Part shown: piece by piece, positions 16,200 to 24,385 of the stretch
Numbering within the stretch: the first letter of the stretch is position 1
Layout: the number at the start of each line of letters is the position of its first letter
Assembly (NCBI GenBank): GCA_051920445.1
Contig: JBPPLN010000002.1
Span: forward strand, 1-64,000
DNA length: 64,000 bases
Direction: 5' to 3'
Source: CAG-177 sp003514385
GTDB taxonomy: Bacteria > Bacillota > Clostridia > Oscillospirales > Acutalibacteraceae
Position numbers and translations under genes: made by a program
The notes under the pieces: model-generated
The model's database searches: none
What the model saw: the letters and a program-made list of their open reading frames with translations, nothing else
Told to the model about the DNA's origin: nothing

Positions 16200-16847
16200 T
16201 CAACCTCTGTAATAGTTAAGTTTCTTTTCGAGCGCATTGAACAGCAGAGTGAGAACTCCGCAGAAGATGAGGTAGAATATCGCGGTATAGAACAGCGGCC
16301 AGATTATGGCATAGACTTTAACGATATTCTGAGCCGACATAATAAGCTCGCCGACTGCGATAACATTCGCGAGTGAAGTATCCTTGACGAGCGTAATTAC
16401 CTCGTTGCTCATCGGCGCCATGATACGCTTGACGACCTGGAACAGCACTACTTTGAAGAAGGTCTGGGTCTTCGTGAGTCCGAGCACCTGACCCGCCTCA
16501 TACTGGCCGACCGGGATACTCTCTATGCCGCCGCGGTATATCTCCGAAAAATACGCCGCATAGTTGATTATGAACGCTATGATAACAGCGATTATGCGCG
16601 ATCTGAACGGCGTGCCGAACACAAGACCGGGAACATAAAAGACGACCATAATCTGGAGCATCAGCGGCGTTCCGCGGATTACCCACACAAAAGCGCGGCT
16701 GATCCAGCGCAGGGGCTTGAAACGGCTCATCGAACCGAGAGCTATCGGCAGGCCGAGCGGTATGGCCGCAACGAGGGTTATAAAAAATATCAACAGCGTA
16801 TATTTAAAGCCCCCGAGCAGCTGAGCGTTGACGCCGAGAAAATCCAT
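16200..16847 (-). CDS. Polar amino-acid ABC transporter, permease subunit
   Basis: A 215-residue HisM/GlnP-type membrane protein with about five helices and the EAA-like loop (EAGQVLGLTKTQTF near residue 137), which docks on the ATPase. Only one permease gene is present, so it probably acts as a homodimer. It is followed immediately by the ATPase gene and preceded by the binding-protein gene. Confidence 0.92.
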   Translation of the reverse strand: MDFLGVNAQLLGGFKYTLLIFFITLVAAIPLGLPIALGSMSRFKPLRWISRAFVWVIRGTPLMLQIMVVFYVPGLVFGTPFRSRIIAVIIAFIINYAAYFSEIYRGGIESIPVGQYEAGQVLGLTKTQTFFKVVLFQVVKRIMAPMSNEVITLVKDTSLANVIAVGELIMSAQNIVKVYAIIWPLFYTAIFYLIFCGVLTLLFNALEKKLNYYRG

Positions 16848-16967
16848 TTATGTATCCTTCTTCCTTTGAGGTTATCTGACTTCGATATATATTAAACCAT
16901 TTTTGAGCACAGCGCAAGCCCCGCCGCAGAAAGTCGGCAGGACCTGCGTGATATTTAGTTTGTTGCT

Positions 16968-17777
16968 TTACTGAGCGATGACTCTGCCGGAGAGGTTATA
17001 CTTTTCGGCAAGCTTTGCAAGAGTACCGTCATCGTAGAGCTCCTTGATAGCGGCGTTGATCTTCGCGGTGAGCTCGGTGTCGCTCTTGCGGATACCAACC
17101 GCATAGACTTCAGAATCTGAGCTCGAGATGACATCGACTATCATAAGATCGTCATAGTCGGTTCCCTCGCCGATGCTGCCCGCTGCGGTAACAGCATCGA
17201 TTATCGCGATATCGGCGGTCTTGCTCTTGACTTCCATGAGCGAGGTACCCTGATCCTTGACGGGAAGGTAGCTCTTGCTGAGTCCTGCGTCCGCCTTGAC
17301 GGCTATCTCGCCTGCGGAGCCTGCTTCTGCGACAACCTTAGCGCCGCTCATCGAAGCGAGATCCTTATACTTTGCGGCGTCAGCCTTGCGGATAACGGCG
17401 ACCTGTGAGTTGTTCATGTAAGCGCTGGAGAAGTTGATCTGATTCTTGAGCTCATCCGTTGCGGTCATGCCGTTCCAGATGCAGTCGATAGTCTTGGAGT
17501 TGAGTTCGGTGACTTTCGAATCCCAGTCGATCTCCTGGAACTTTGCGGTCACGCCGAGCTTCTCGCAAACAGCCTTGGCAAACTCGGTCTCGAAGCCGAC
17601 AAGCTCGCCGTTCTCCATGTAGTTCATGGGTCTGAAGTAAGTAATTCCGATGACCAGCTCGCCCTTATCTGCGATGTAGTCCCAATCGGTCTTATCGTTC
17701 TTCTTGCAGCCTGCAAAACCGAGTGCAAGCACGAGGGTCAGGACTGCGAGTACAAGTGCAACAATTCTTTTTTTCAT
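16968..17777 (-). CDS. Polar amino-acid ABC transporter, substrate-binding lipoprotein
   Basis: A 269-residue family 3 solute-binding protein. The signal peptide ends in a lipobox (GFAGC, Cys 24), so it is lipid-anchored outside the membrane. The family pattern is visible (LVIGITYFRPMNYME, GFETEFAKAVCEKLG, AKFQEIDWDSKV, DCIWNGMTAT). The ligand is likely a polar or charged amino acid or cystine, which sequence alone does not settle. First gene of a three-gene operon with its own promoter; CGGAGGA precedes the ATG. Confidence 0.92.
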   Translation of the reverse strand: MKKRIVALVLAVLTLVLALGFAGCKKNDKTDWDYIADKGELVIGITYFRPMNYMENGELVGFETEFAKAVCEKLGVTAKFQEIDWDSKVTELNSKTIDCIWNGMTATDELKNQINFSSAYMNNSQVAVIRKADAAKYKDLASMSGAKVVAEAGSAGEIAVKADAGLSKSYLPVKDQGTSLMEVKSKTADIAIIDAVTAAGSIGEGTDYDDLMIVDVISSSDSEVYAVGIRKSDTELTAKINAAIKELYDDGTLAKLAEKYNLSGRVIAQ

Positions 17778-17810
17778 GGTGTGTTCCTCCGTGTTGTTTA
17801 GTGTGATTGT

Positions 17811-17839
17811 ATGATATCACGTTACTACGCTAAAGTCAA
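17811..17839 (-). promoter_or_regulatory. Promoter of the amino-acid ABC transporter operon
   Basis: On the minus strand TTGACT (17834-17839) and TATCAT (17811-17816) are 17 bp apart, about 35 bp upstream of the binding-protein gene. Confidence 0.7.
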
Positions 17840-17931
17840 CACTTTTTTTCAAAAATTTTTACTATCTGCGAAACGGTCAAAAACGATTCATGCAAGCAGG
17901 GATTTTTATGCAAAACCACGGCATAGCAATA

Positions 17932-17955
17932 CCTCCCGGTTCAAAGCCCGGGAGG
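17932..17955 (-). terminator. Hairpin terminator after gpmA
   Basis: CCTCCCGG and CCGGGAGG form an 8-pair GC-rich stem 33 nt after the gpmA stop. The T-run is poor (TATTGCTAT), so its efficiency is uncertain. Confidence 0.5.
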
Positions 17956-17987
17956 CACGGTTATTTATGCTTTCAACGACAGCACGC

Positions 17988-18731
17988 TCAGTGCTTCTTC
18001 CCCTGCGCCGCGACTTTGTTTATTTTTGCGGCTATAACTTCGGGATCGCCGAGATACTGCTTGGATATTACATTGAACTTGTCGTCGAACTCATAGACAA
18101 GCGGAACGCCGGTCGGGAGATTGACTTTCATTATCTCGTCCGGGGTCAGCTTTTCAAAATGCATGACGAGCGCACGCAGTGAATTACCGTGCGCCGCGAT
18201 AATGACACGCTTACCCTCGCGCATTTTCGGCGCGATCTCGTTTTCAAAATACGGAACGGTTCTTGCAATCGTGTCCTTGAGGCTCTCGCCGAGCGGAAGC
18301 TCTGCTTTGTCCTCGTCTCTGTACTGCGCCTGGTTGGCGGGATTACGCTCATCGGTAGGTTCGAGCACGGGCGGACGCACATCGAACGAACGGCGCCAGA
18401 TAAGCACCTGCTCCTCGCCGAACTTCTCGGCGGTCTCGGATTTGTTCAGCCCCTGAAGCGCGCCGTAATGGCGCTCGTTGAGCTTATATGATTTTATAAC
18501 GGGAAGCCATGCCCTGTCTATGACATCAAGCACTGCGTCGAGAGTATGGATGGCACGCTTGAGATAAGACGTATAGCAAATGTCGAAATCGTATCCGCCG
18601 TCGAGCAGGGCTTTTCCCGCAGACAGCGCCTCTTTTCTGCCGTTGTCGGAGAGGTCGACATCCGTCCAACCCGTGAAGCGGTTTTCAAGATTCCATTCGC
18701 TTTCTCCGTGGCGAAGCAACACAAGCTTCAT
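17988..18731 (-). CDS. gpmA: 2,3-bisphosphoglycerate-dependent phosphoglycerate mutase
   Basis: Interconverts 3- and 2-phosphoglycerate in glycolysis. The 247-residue protein has the phospho-His motif LRHGESEWN at residues 6-14, FTGWTDVDLS, ERHYGALQGLNK, and the second catalytic His in AAHGNSLRA near 182. This matches the cofactor-dependent enzyme, not the metal-dependent type. I start it at ATG 18731, nine nt after AAAGGAGC. Single-gene unit. Confidence 0.95.
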   Translation of the reverse strand: MKLVLLRHGESEWNLENRFTGWTDVDLSDNGRKEALSAGKALLDGGYDFDICYTSYLKRAIHTLDAVLDVIDRAWLPVIKSYKLNERHYGALQGLNKSETAEKFGEEQVLIWRRSFDVRPPVLEPTDERNPANQAQYRDEDKAELPLGESLKDTIARTVPYFENEIAPKMREGKRVIIAAHGNSLRALVMHFEKLTPDEIMKVNLPTGVPLVYEFDDKFNVISKQYLGDPEVIAAKINKVAAQGKKH

Positions 18732-19004
18732 TTTTACACAGCTCCTTTGTTTCAAGATAGCCGGAGTCTCCGACTCCCGCCTGCGGATATATTATACTCC
18801 TTTTTGGTATGCAATGCTCCGCCTATTCATATTATTTAAAAATAATTTACAAATTCGCATGATTGCCACAGCCGGCTCGCCAATATTTTTCTTGAACAGC
18901 CTAATTCAAATGAGGTTTAACACGTATTTATCATAAGCAAACAGTCAAAAAAAGTATAAAAAGAGCCCGGAATTACCGAGGCTCGTCGTCGAAAGGCTAA
19001 ACTT

Positions 19005-19103
19005 ATGAAACAGTTTAGAAAATCATTAAAAAAAATCATAGCAACAGGAAAAAATTTTCAATTAAAAAATATTGACAAGCGCCTGTCTGATGCATTAGAC
19101 TAA
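19005..19103 (+). CDS. Micro-ORF 1 in the AT-rich islet (32 residues), doubtful
   Basis: AAAGG lies 8 nt before an ATG that opens a basic, lysine-rich 32-residue frame (starting MKQFRKSLKK, ending SDALD). It ends with TAA at 19101. The next micro-ORF at 19128 is in the same reading frame, separated only by stops at 19101 and 19122. The two could therefore be pieces of one decayed gene, or two separate small peptides. The stretch 18760-19004 upstream holds only AT-rich DNA and a small hairpin at 18997-19018. Confidence 0.3.
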   Translation: MKQFRKSLKKIIATGKNFQLKNIDKRLSDALD

Positions 19104-19128
19104 AAGCGTGGTCTAATACATTAGTCTA
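19090..19128. repeat. Inverted repeats of an ATTAGAC motif, possible operator
   Basis: ATGCATTAGAC (19090-19100) and GTCTAATACAT (19111-19121) are an 11-bp inverted repeat with one mismatch around 10 bp. The right arm also forms a second dyad, CTAAT-AC-ATTAG (19113-19124). TTGACA at 19072-19077 and TAGACT at 19096-19101 could be a promoter with an 18-bp spacer, so a repressor here would cover the -10. No matching regulator gene is adjacent. Confidence 0.4.
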
Positions 19129-19235
19129 TGGTGGCTCAGCATACAAGCAATTACAATGAGTGGGCAAGTAGCAGTAAAAACGGTTGGGATAATATCGGCG
19201 GTGACGGAGGTAAATATGCTCGAGTCAGGAAATAA
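19128..19235 (+). CDS. Micro-ORF 2 in the AT-rich islet (35 residues), doubtful
   Basis: A 35-residue frame, unusually rich in Asn, Ser, Trp and Gly (for example NGWDNIGGDGGKYARV). No good ribosome site precedes it. A strong GGAGG at 19207 sits inside it, before an ATG in another frame that opens only eight codons. It ends 16 nt before the membrane-protein gene at 19252. I do not recognise it; it could be a secreted peptide, a leader, or the tail of a decayed gene. Confidence 0.3.
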   Translation: MVAQHTSNYNEWASSSKNGWDNIGGDGGKYARVRK

Positions 19236-19251
19236 CAAATGAGGGATTAAA

Positions 19252-19635
19252 ATGAAGAGTATATTAAAGAGAGTATTATTAGCTGCTTTATTATTAGTAA
19301 ATTTATCAACGCTGCTGTTGGATTGGCAGACAATTGAGGGAATAACTTCACGTGATGGCGTACTTGTTCTTTCCGGTAATATTATTTTATCAGGTGTTAT
19401 TTTATGTATTTTCTTTTTGAGTTTATTGCTTTACAAAAAGTTAAAGACAATATGTTTTATAAGCGGCTTGTGCTCTCTTAGCATGTTGTTTGCACTTGAA
19501 TTTTCCAAATTTGAATCATACGGAAGATTTAATAACTCAGCGATAGGTGTCTATTTGGGATTATTGACTATGATAATTACTATTGCAGCATTTATCTTGT
19601 TGTTAAGAAAAGAAACATTTCTTGCTGATAAATAA
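19252..19635 (+). CDS. Small four-helix membrane protein, AT-rich
   Basis: A 127-residue protein with four hydrophobic helices at about residues 6-24, 40-60, 65-82 and 98-117, joined by short loops. GAGGGA lies 6 nt before the ATG. Its codons are strikingly AT-rich (TTA, ATT, AAA, AAT), unlike the neighbouring genes, which suggests recent transfer. A clean terminator follows. I do not recognise the family; an immunity-like or stress membrane protein is a guess from size and context only. Confidence 0.7.
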   Translation: MKSILKRVLLAALLLVNLSTLLLDWQTIEGITSRDGVLVLSGNIILSGVILCIFFLSLLLYKKLKTICFISGLCSLSMLFALEFSKFESYGRFNNSAIGVYLGLLTMIITIAAFILLLRKETFLADK

Positions 19636-19641
19636 AATAGG

Positions 19642-19668
19642 GAGGGTGTCAATATTAACACCCTCTTC
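19642..19668 (+). terminator. Terminator after the four-helix protein
   Basis: GAGGGTGT and ACACCCTC pair perfectly around an eight-base loop, followed by TTCCT. Confidence 0.75.
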
Positions 19669-19683
19669 CTATACTCTGTTTTT

Positions 19684-19848
19684 AAGCCCGCTCTCTGTGT
19701 CAGCGCAATATACACGGCGGCAATGGGCTACACGAGGCTTGCCGCCGGGGCGCACTATCTGACCGATGTGGCGGCGGCCGCGATAATCGGATACACGGCG
19801 TTTGTGACAGTCAGATTTATTTATATAAAAGTTTCGACGAAGATATAA
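19684..19848 (+). pseudogene. 3' remnant of a PAP2-family phosphatase
   Basis: A 55-codon frame ending in TAA at 19848 has no start codon of its own. It contains TRLAAGAHYLTDV, which matches the third catalytic motif of PAP2 phosphatases (SR-x5-H-x3-D), followed by a hydrophobic helix. The first two PAP2 motifs and the N-terminus are missing. Its GC-rich codons match the chromosome, unlike the AT-rich DNA directly upstream. The islet therefore appears to have replaced or cut off the 5' part of this gene. Confidence 0.75.
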
Positions 19849-19851
19849 AAG

Positions 19852-19884
19852 AACACGGTGCGGATTTCCGTACCGTGTTATTTA
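19852..19884. terminator. Terminator shared by the PAP2 remnant and the DUF6440 gene
   Basis: AACACGGT and ACCGTGTT form a perfect 8-pair stem between convergent frames, with a T/A-rich flank on each side. Confidence 0.65.
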
Positions 19885-19892
19885 TACAATAG

Positions 19893-20072
19893 TTATCTCT
19901 CGATCGGAGAAATTACAGGCTTTCCGTCTCTGTCAAGCAGAGGCGTCATGCCGCCTGCATAGCCGTCGGCACGGAACAGATAATTCACCCCGGTCTCTTT
20001 GTCGACCCAGATTTCCGTGGTTGACAGCGCTCCCTGCGAATAGACGTTTTCAAATCTGTCGTTTTTAGCCAT
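19893..20072 (-). CDS. DUF6440 family protein
   Basis: A 59-residue protein. The core IWVDKETGVNYLF, followed by YAGGMTPLLDRDGKPV, is what I recall of the small DUF6440 family common in Clostridia and Bacilli. CGGAG lies 8 nt before the ATG. Its function is unknown. It lies 25 nt downstream of the TraX-like gene on the same strand and may share its transcript. Confidence 0.82.
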   Translation of the reverse strand: MAKNDRFENVYSQGALSTTEIWVDKETGVNYLFRADGYAGGMTPLLDRDGKPVISPIER

Positions 20073-20097
20073 TGTATTGTCTCCGTGAATTTATTTG

Positions 20098-20859
20098 TCA
20101 ACGCACAAGCTCTCTTATAATACCTATAACAAGCAAATGAAGAGGATAATATGCATAGAACAGCCATTTCATGAATCTGTTGATTTTGGGGTTTCGTCCG
20201 CGCTTTCCGTTATACAAAAACAACAGCGGTATCGCGAGCGCGACGCAGAGCTGTATTAGCCCGTATATTTTGTCGATAGCGAAGAAATATACAACTGCAT
20301 AGACTGCAGCCCAGAGCATAGACCAGGCAATCTGCTTTTTCGGCTCTCCCCTGTTCGCGCCTATAGACAGCACGCTCAGCGACGCTATACAGCTCCAATC
20401 GGCGGGCAGCGCGACGGCGCAGATAAGTAAAGTTAAAATCACCTTTGCAGGCATTTTAATTTTGCTGTTGTCTGCTATTCGCAACAGGACGAGTCCCCAT
20501 GCGAGCGACCATATAACGCTCGTCTGGTTGAGGATATTCCCATAAAAAAACGGAATAAATGAGTGCCAGTCTGCAAAATCGTTTGAAGCGAATATATAAG
20601 CAAAATGCGATATCACGGCGAACACAAACAGTCGCGCCGTATATTTCTTAATATTGCGCGTATAGTGATAGCCCTCGGCGATGAAAAAGCACATTATCGG
20701 GCAGGTAAGCCTGCCTATGATATGCAAAATTATCGGCAGGGGGTCTGTCGGATAGCCCGGGAACAGAAGCCACGCGATATGATCCGCCGTCATGGCCGCT
20801 ATCGCGATAAGCTTGAGCATATTTGAATCGAGTCCGCTGTGGGTCAAAGTTTTCTGCAT
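20098..20859 (-). CDS. TraX-family membrane protein
   Basis: A 253-residue integral membrane protein with about eight helices. The opening LKLIAIAAMTADHIAWL and FFIAEGYHYTRN match the TraX family. TraX of the F plasmid N-acetylates pilin, but chromosomal clostridial members have no assigned substrate and are presumed acyltransferases. The C-terminal FYAYYPLHLLVIGII is also typical. GAGGTG precedes the ATG. The TetR gene lies 9 nt upstream, so it is the likely target of that regulator. Confidence 0.85.
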   Translation of the reverse strand: MQKTLTHSGLDSNMLKLIAIAAMTADHIAWLLFPGYPTDPLPIILHIIGRLTCPIMCFFIAEGYHYTRNIKKYTARLFVFAVISHFAYIFASNDFADWHSFIPFFYGNILNQTSVIWSLAWGLVLLRIADNSKIKMPAKVILTLLICAVALPADWSCIASLSVLSIGANRGEPKKQIAWSMLWAAVYAVVYFFAIDKIYGLIQLCVALAIPLLFLYNGKRGRNPKINRFMKWLFYAYYPLHLLVIGIIRELVR

Positions 20860-20868
20860 AAATTCACC

Positions 20869-21558
20869 TCATCGGTCGCCGCGATATATTTCGTCCATCT
20901 CGCTTTCGGAGAGATCGGGATTTTTGCTCTTGTTTTCAATGCCGCTCTGCGAGTCCTTTTGAGCAGGGTTGACGGCAGTGGTTTTTCCGAGATTGCTTTT
21001 GAGAACATAGATCATGCCGGCAAAAATCTCACCGAGTCTTTTAGTTATCTCGTCCTCGGTGAAGTTGCACACCTTGCGCGCGCAGAGCACACAGAGTCCG
21101 TAGGTATATGTCCACATCTGGCTGAAAAGATGCTCCGCCTGCTCGGGTGTCGCGTTATAGTCGCGGGTTATAATGGCAATATCATTCTCCTTGCCGAACG
21201 GCATTATCTCAACAGCGGAGTTGAAGTCGGTCTCGGTCTCGCTGCCGCTCATGAATAGCAGCTGAAAAAGCATCGGGTTTTCGCGGGCGAATTTCACCCA
21301 CTGCATTCCGCGCTTTTTATATGCGGGCGAGAAGTCCTCCGCCACAGCCATGTATTCGTCGAACACCTTTCTCGCCTTGTCGCACACAGCTGCACGCAGT
21401 TCGCTCATATCATTGAACGCGGTAAAAATCGGCGTTGACGAAGTGCCGAGATATTTTCCGACCTCGCGCGCGGTCATGGCATCGGTACCGCTCTTCTGCA
21501 CTATATCAAACGCGGCGTTTATTATATCTTCTCTTGAAAATTTCGGTTTTGGCGGCAT
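20869..21558 (-). CDS. TetR/AcrR-family transcriptional regulator
   Basis: A 229-residue protein with an N-terminal TetR helix-turn-helix (SREDIINAAFDIV, then MTAREVGKYLGTSSTPIF) and a helical ligand domain. The C-terminal 40 residues are polar and probably disordered. ATG 21558 is favoured; the frame extends to 21597 across the operator. It is very likely autoregulated through the palindrome in its own leader and may control the TraX-like gene. Confidence 0.88.
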   Translation of the reverse strand: MPPKPKFSREDIINAAFDIVQKSGTDAMTAREVGKYLGTSSTPIFTAFNDMSELRAAVCDKARKVFDEYMAVAEDFSPAYKKRGMQWVKFARENPMLFQLLFMSGSETETDFNSAVEIMPFGKENDIAIITRDYNATPEQAEHLFSQMWTYTYGLCVLCARKVCNFTEDEITKRLGEIFAGMIYVLKSNLGKTTAVNPAQKDSQSGIENKSKNPDLSESEMDEIYRGDR

Positions 21559-21583
21559 AACAGTATCCCCTTTTTGCTTCAAT

Positions 21584-21648
21584 ATGTTATATAACATAAG
21601 TTACATAACATCTGATTTCAGTATAATACTTTTATATATCAATGTCAA
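21584..21648 (-). promoter_or_regulatory. TetR promoter and operator palindrome
   Basis: On the minus strand TTGACA (21643-21648) and TATACT (21620-21625) are 17 bp apart. Downstream of the start point lies the perfect 14-bp palindrome ATGTTATATAACAT (21584-21597), and next to it a half-site TTACATAACAT (21601-21611). Confidence 0.85.
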
Positions 21649-21740
21649 GCAAATATGTGGCTCGAAGCGCAACAGTTTTTTGATAAACTGTGGTTCAAAA
21701 ATGCACAAAAATATACTGTTTAAGTCCTGCGTTTTTCTAC

Positions 21741-21769
21741 TTGACAATCCGCGATTTCGGGACTAAAAT
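21741..21769 (+). promoter_or_regulatory. Promoter of the second leucine T-box
   Basis: TTGACA (21741-21746) and TAAAAT (21764-21769) with a 17-bp spacer, just before the T-box leader. Confidence 0.8.
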
Positions 21770-21776
21770 ACGAAGC

Positions 21777-22056
21777 ATAAACGCGATGACACGGAATAGT
21801 AAGCGTTGATACCCTTTCAGAGAAGTGCCGGGAGCTGCGAGGCATCAAGAAGATTCAGCGACGAACTCACCGTTGAGCGGCTGCGCTGAAAAGCCTTTCG
21901 GAAAATAGGTGCGGACGGGACGCTGCCGTTAAAAAGCAGGGATATGTCAGTATCCCCTAAGTGCATTCCCCGGAGGAATGAATAAGAGTGGTACCGCGGA
22001 AGGTTTTACCCTTTCGTCTCTTATGTGGCAAGCATAGGAGACGAAAGGGCTTTTTG
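21777..22056 (+). promoter_or_regulatory. T-box riboswitch, probable leucine specifier, upstream of the YkvI-like gene
   Basis: The T-box sequence GAGTGGTACCGCGG (21986-21999) is followed by an intrinsic terminator with arms CCTTTCGTCTC and GAGACGAAAGG and a TTTTT tail (22009-22056). Aligning the specifier region with the other three T-boxes places CTC (leucine) at 21866-21868, within GAACTCACCGTTGAG. The assignment is by pattern, not by folding. Confidence 0.85.
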
Positions 22057-22095
22057 CTTGCCTGAAAATCTCACTCACGAAAGGTGATGCAAAAA

Positions 22096-23262
22096 ATGAA
22101 AGAAAAAACATCCGCAAAGAACATCGCAGCGAAGGGCTCGTTCGCCCTTGCATTCTCCGTCGGTTCGGTTCTGTTTTCGGCGCACGCCGGCGGTGGCTTC
22201 GCAACCGGTAGCCAGGCAAACACATACTATGTCGGGCTCGGCTGGCTCGGTCCGATATCGGCAGTGATAGCAATGCTTCTGCTGACGCTCACAATGCGCG
22301 AGGCGATGATCATGTACAACTCGCGCGGACTCAAGAGCCACAAAGATCTTTTCGAAACGCTCTATCACCCGCTCGACAAATGCTATGTTCTGTTTGAAGT
22401 TTTCTTTTATGTGATGGTGCTCATGGCAGTCGCCGCCGCTATATCCGGCGCGGCATCCGCACTTAATCAGTATTTCGGGCTCAACTACTATATCGGCATT
22501 GTTATTGTCGGCGCGCTCGTTCTGCTGCTGACGATATTCGGCGCAGACCTTGTCAGAAAAGTTTCGACCTATATGGGCATAGCTATTCTTGTGACCGCAA
22601 TAACTATTTACACCATCGGCATTTTCAAGAGCAAGACACTGTTCACGGTCATGAGCGCAGATTTCAGCGCGGTCGGATTCAAGAATATACCCAAAGCCAT
22701 TCTCAATGCTTTCACATATGCGGGCTTCCAGTGCGTCACTCTGCCGACGATGATAGCCTGCGGCACTCCGCTCAAGGGCAAAAAGAACTGCTCGAAGTCG
22801 ATGTGGATCTCATTCGTCATGAACTCCGTTGCGCTCGTTCTCTCGGTATTCATGCTGATGTCGTGGAAAGGCTACTACAGCTCGGTCGAGGGCGGCTCGA
22901 CAATCCCGACGCTGACCGTATGCACCGAGATGGGCATGAAGTGGCTGACGGTTATTTACGGCATCTGCCTGCTCCTGTGCCTCATTTCGACAGGCGTCAC
23001 AACAACTTTCGGCTTCGTCGCCCGCTTTGAGAACCACAAAGTATTCAAAAAGATCAAGTCGCAGAGAGTGCGCAGCGCAGTTGTTTCGGCGTTTATTATT
23101 ATACTGTCGATGACCATCTCGCTCGTCGGTCTTACAAATATTATCAAATACGGCTACGGCTACTGCGGATATCTCGCCATCGCCATAGTTGTTGTACCGT
23201 TCCTGACGGTCGGTGTATACAAGAACAGAAAATACATCAAAGAGCACCCCGAGTGCAAATAA
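22096..23262 (+). CDS. YkvI-like membrane transporter under T-box control
   Basis: A 388-residue protein with about ten to eleven hydrophobic helices. The N-terminal SVLFSAHAGGGFATG, with a Gly-rich break in helix 1, resembles the YkvI/COG3949 group of the APC-type transporter fold. Substrates are unknown for the group. The leucine T-box predicts import of leucine or a leucine precursor. I chose ATG 22096, nine nt after AAAGGTG; GTG 22084 and ATG 22087 lie on or next to that site. Two HcxA-like dehydrogenase genes follow in the same transcript. Confidence 0.8.
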   Translation: MKEKTSAKNIAAKGSFALAFSVGSVLFSAHAGGGFATGSQANTYYVGLGWLGPISAVIAMLLLTLTMREAMIMYNSRGLKSHKDLFETLYHPLDKCYVLFEVFFYVMVLMAVAAAISGAASALNQYFGLNYYIGIVIVGALVLLLTIFGADLVRKVSTYMGIAILVTAITIYTIGIFKSKTLFTVMSADFSAVGFKNIPKAILNAFTYAGFQCVTLPTMIACGTPLKGKKNCSKSMWISFVMNSVALVLSVFMLMSWKGYYSSVEGGSTIPTLTVCTEMGMKWLTVIYGICLLLCLISTGVTTTFGFVARFENHKVFKKIKSQRVRSAVVSAFIIILSMTISLVGLTNIIKYGYGYCGYLAIAIVVVPFLTVGVYKNRKYIKEHPECK

Positions 23263-23296
23263 CAGGACTTCACTTTTTCGGAAAGGATGATATAAT

Positions 23297-24367
23297 ATGA
23301 AGAGAACACTTTTTCCCGGATATTCGGTAGGCACGGACGCATATGAGGATATAAAAGAAATCTGCCCGGCATACGGCAAAAAGGCGGCGATAATCGGCGG
23401 CAAGCACGCACTCGCCGCGGCGCAGGATAAAATAATCGCAGCGGCTAAAGAAGCCGGAATTGAAATCATCGGTTCGTTCTGGTACGGCGGCGAAGCATCG
23501 GTCGAGAATATTGAGATGCTCAAGCCAAAAGTTGCGGACGCGGACATGATTTTCGCTGTCGGCGGCGGCAAGGCTATCGACACCTGCAAGGTACTCTCCC
23601 ACTCGACGGACAGACCGTTCTTCACATTCCCGACCATCGCCTCGACCTGCGCATCCTGCACGAGCCTCGGCATACTCTATCATCCGGACGGAAGCCTGCG
23701 CGAATATTCGTTCTCGAAGATCCCGCCCAAGCACATCTTTATAGACACTCAGATAATCGCCGACGCGCCGGACAAATATCTCTGGGCAGGCATCGGCGAC
23801 ACGATGGCGAAGCACTATGAATGCACGGTATCTTCGCGCGGCGACACACCGGCTCACTCGGACGCCATGGGTATTGCGCTGAGCTCAATGTGCGCGGTGC
23901 CGATGCTCCGCTGGGGCGAAAAAGCTCTTGCTGACTGCCGCGCTCACAAAGTAACTGACGAGCTGACCGAAGTTATCCTCGGAATAATCGTCTCAACAGG
24001 ACTCGTCTCGAACTTCGTTCAGGTCGATTACACGACCGGTCTTGCTCACGCGGTCTACAACGGCTTCACCGTTCTCAAGAGCACCGAAGAGAATCATCAT
24101 CTGCACGGAGAGGTAGTCTCCTATGGAATTCTCGTTCTGCTGACGGTTGACAAGCAGTATGAAGAGCGCGAAAAAGTATTCAATTTCAACCGCTCCATGG
24201 GTCTGCCGACAAAGCTCAGCGACATTCACGCAACTCCCGACGATGTCAGAACTGTTGCCGAGAAAGCGCTCAAGGGCATCGATGTTCGCAAATATCCCTA
24301 TGAAGTAACTGAGGACATGATTGTTGACGCCATAACGGAGCTTGAAAAATATAACGCGGAACACTGA
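23297..24367 (+). CDS. Iron-ADH superfamily dehydrogenase, HcxA/GldA-like (1)
   Basis: A 356-residue NAD(P)- and metal-dependent dehydrogenase. The nucleotide loop is GGGKAIDTCK near residue 95, followed by FPTIASTCAS. Metal ligands are expected from GIGDTMAKHYE (Asp), GLAHAVYNG (His) and HHLHGEVVSYG (His). The pattern resembles E. coli HcxA (YbdH), which acts on 2-hydroxy/2-oxo acids, more than classical glycerol dehydrogenase. AAAGGATG precedes the ATG. It lies 34 nt after the transporter with no terminator between. Confidence 0.85.
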   Translation: MKRTLFPGYSVGTDAYEDIKEICPAYGKKAAIIGGKHALAAAQDKIIAAAKEAGIEIIGSFWYGGEASVENIEMLKPKVADADMIFAVGGGKAIDTCKVLSHSTDRPFFTFPTIASTCASCTSLGILYHPDGSLREYSFSKIPPKHIFIDTQIIADAPDKYLWAGIGDTMAKHYECTVSSRGDTPAHSDAMGIALSSMCAVPMLRWGEKALADCRAHKVTDELTEVILGIIVSTGLVSNFVQVDYTTGLAHAVYNGFTVLKSTEENHHLHGEVVSYGILVLLTVDKQYEEREKVFNFNRSMGLPTKLSDIHATPDDVRTVAEKALKGIDVRKYPYEVTEDMIVDAITELEKYNAEH

Positions 24368-24385
24368 AAAAGGATAGTGATAAAA

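Noticed and set aside
19101..19127. Single gene spanning both micro-ORFs by stop-codon readthrough or recoding
   Set aside because: Two different stops (TAA, TAG) lie between, with no stimulatory element or Sec/Pyl machinery in view; decay or two separate frames is simpler.
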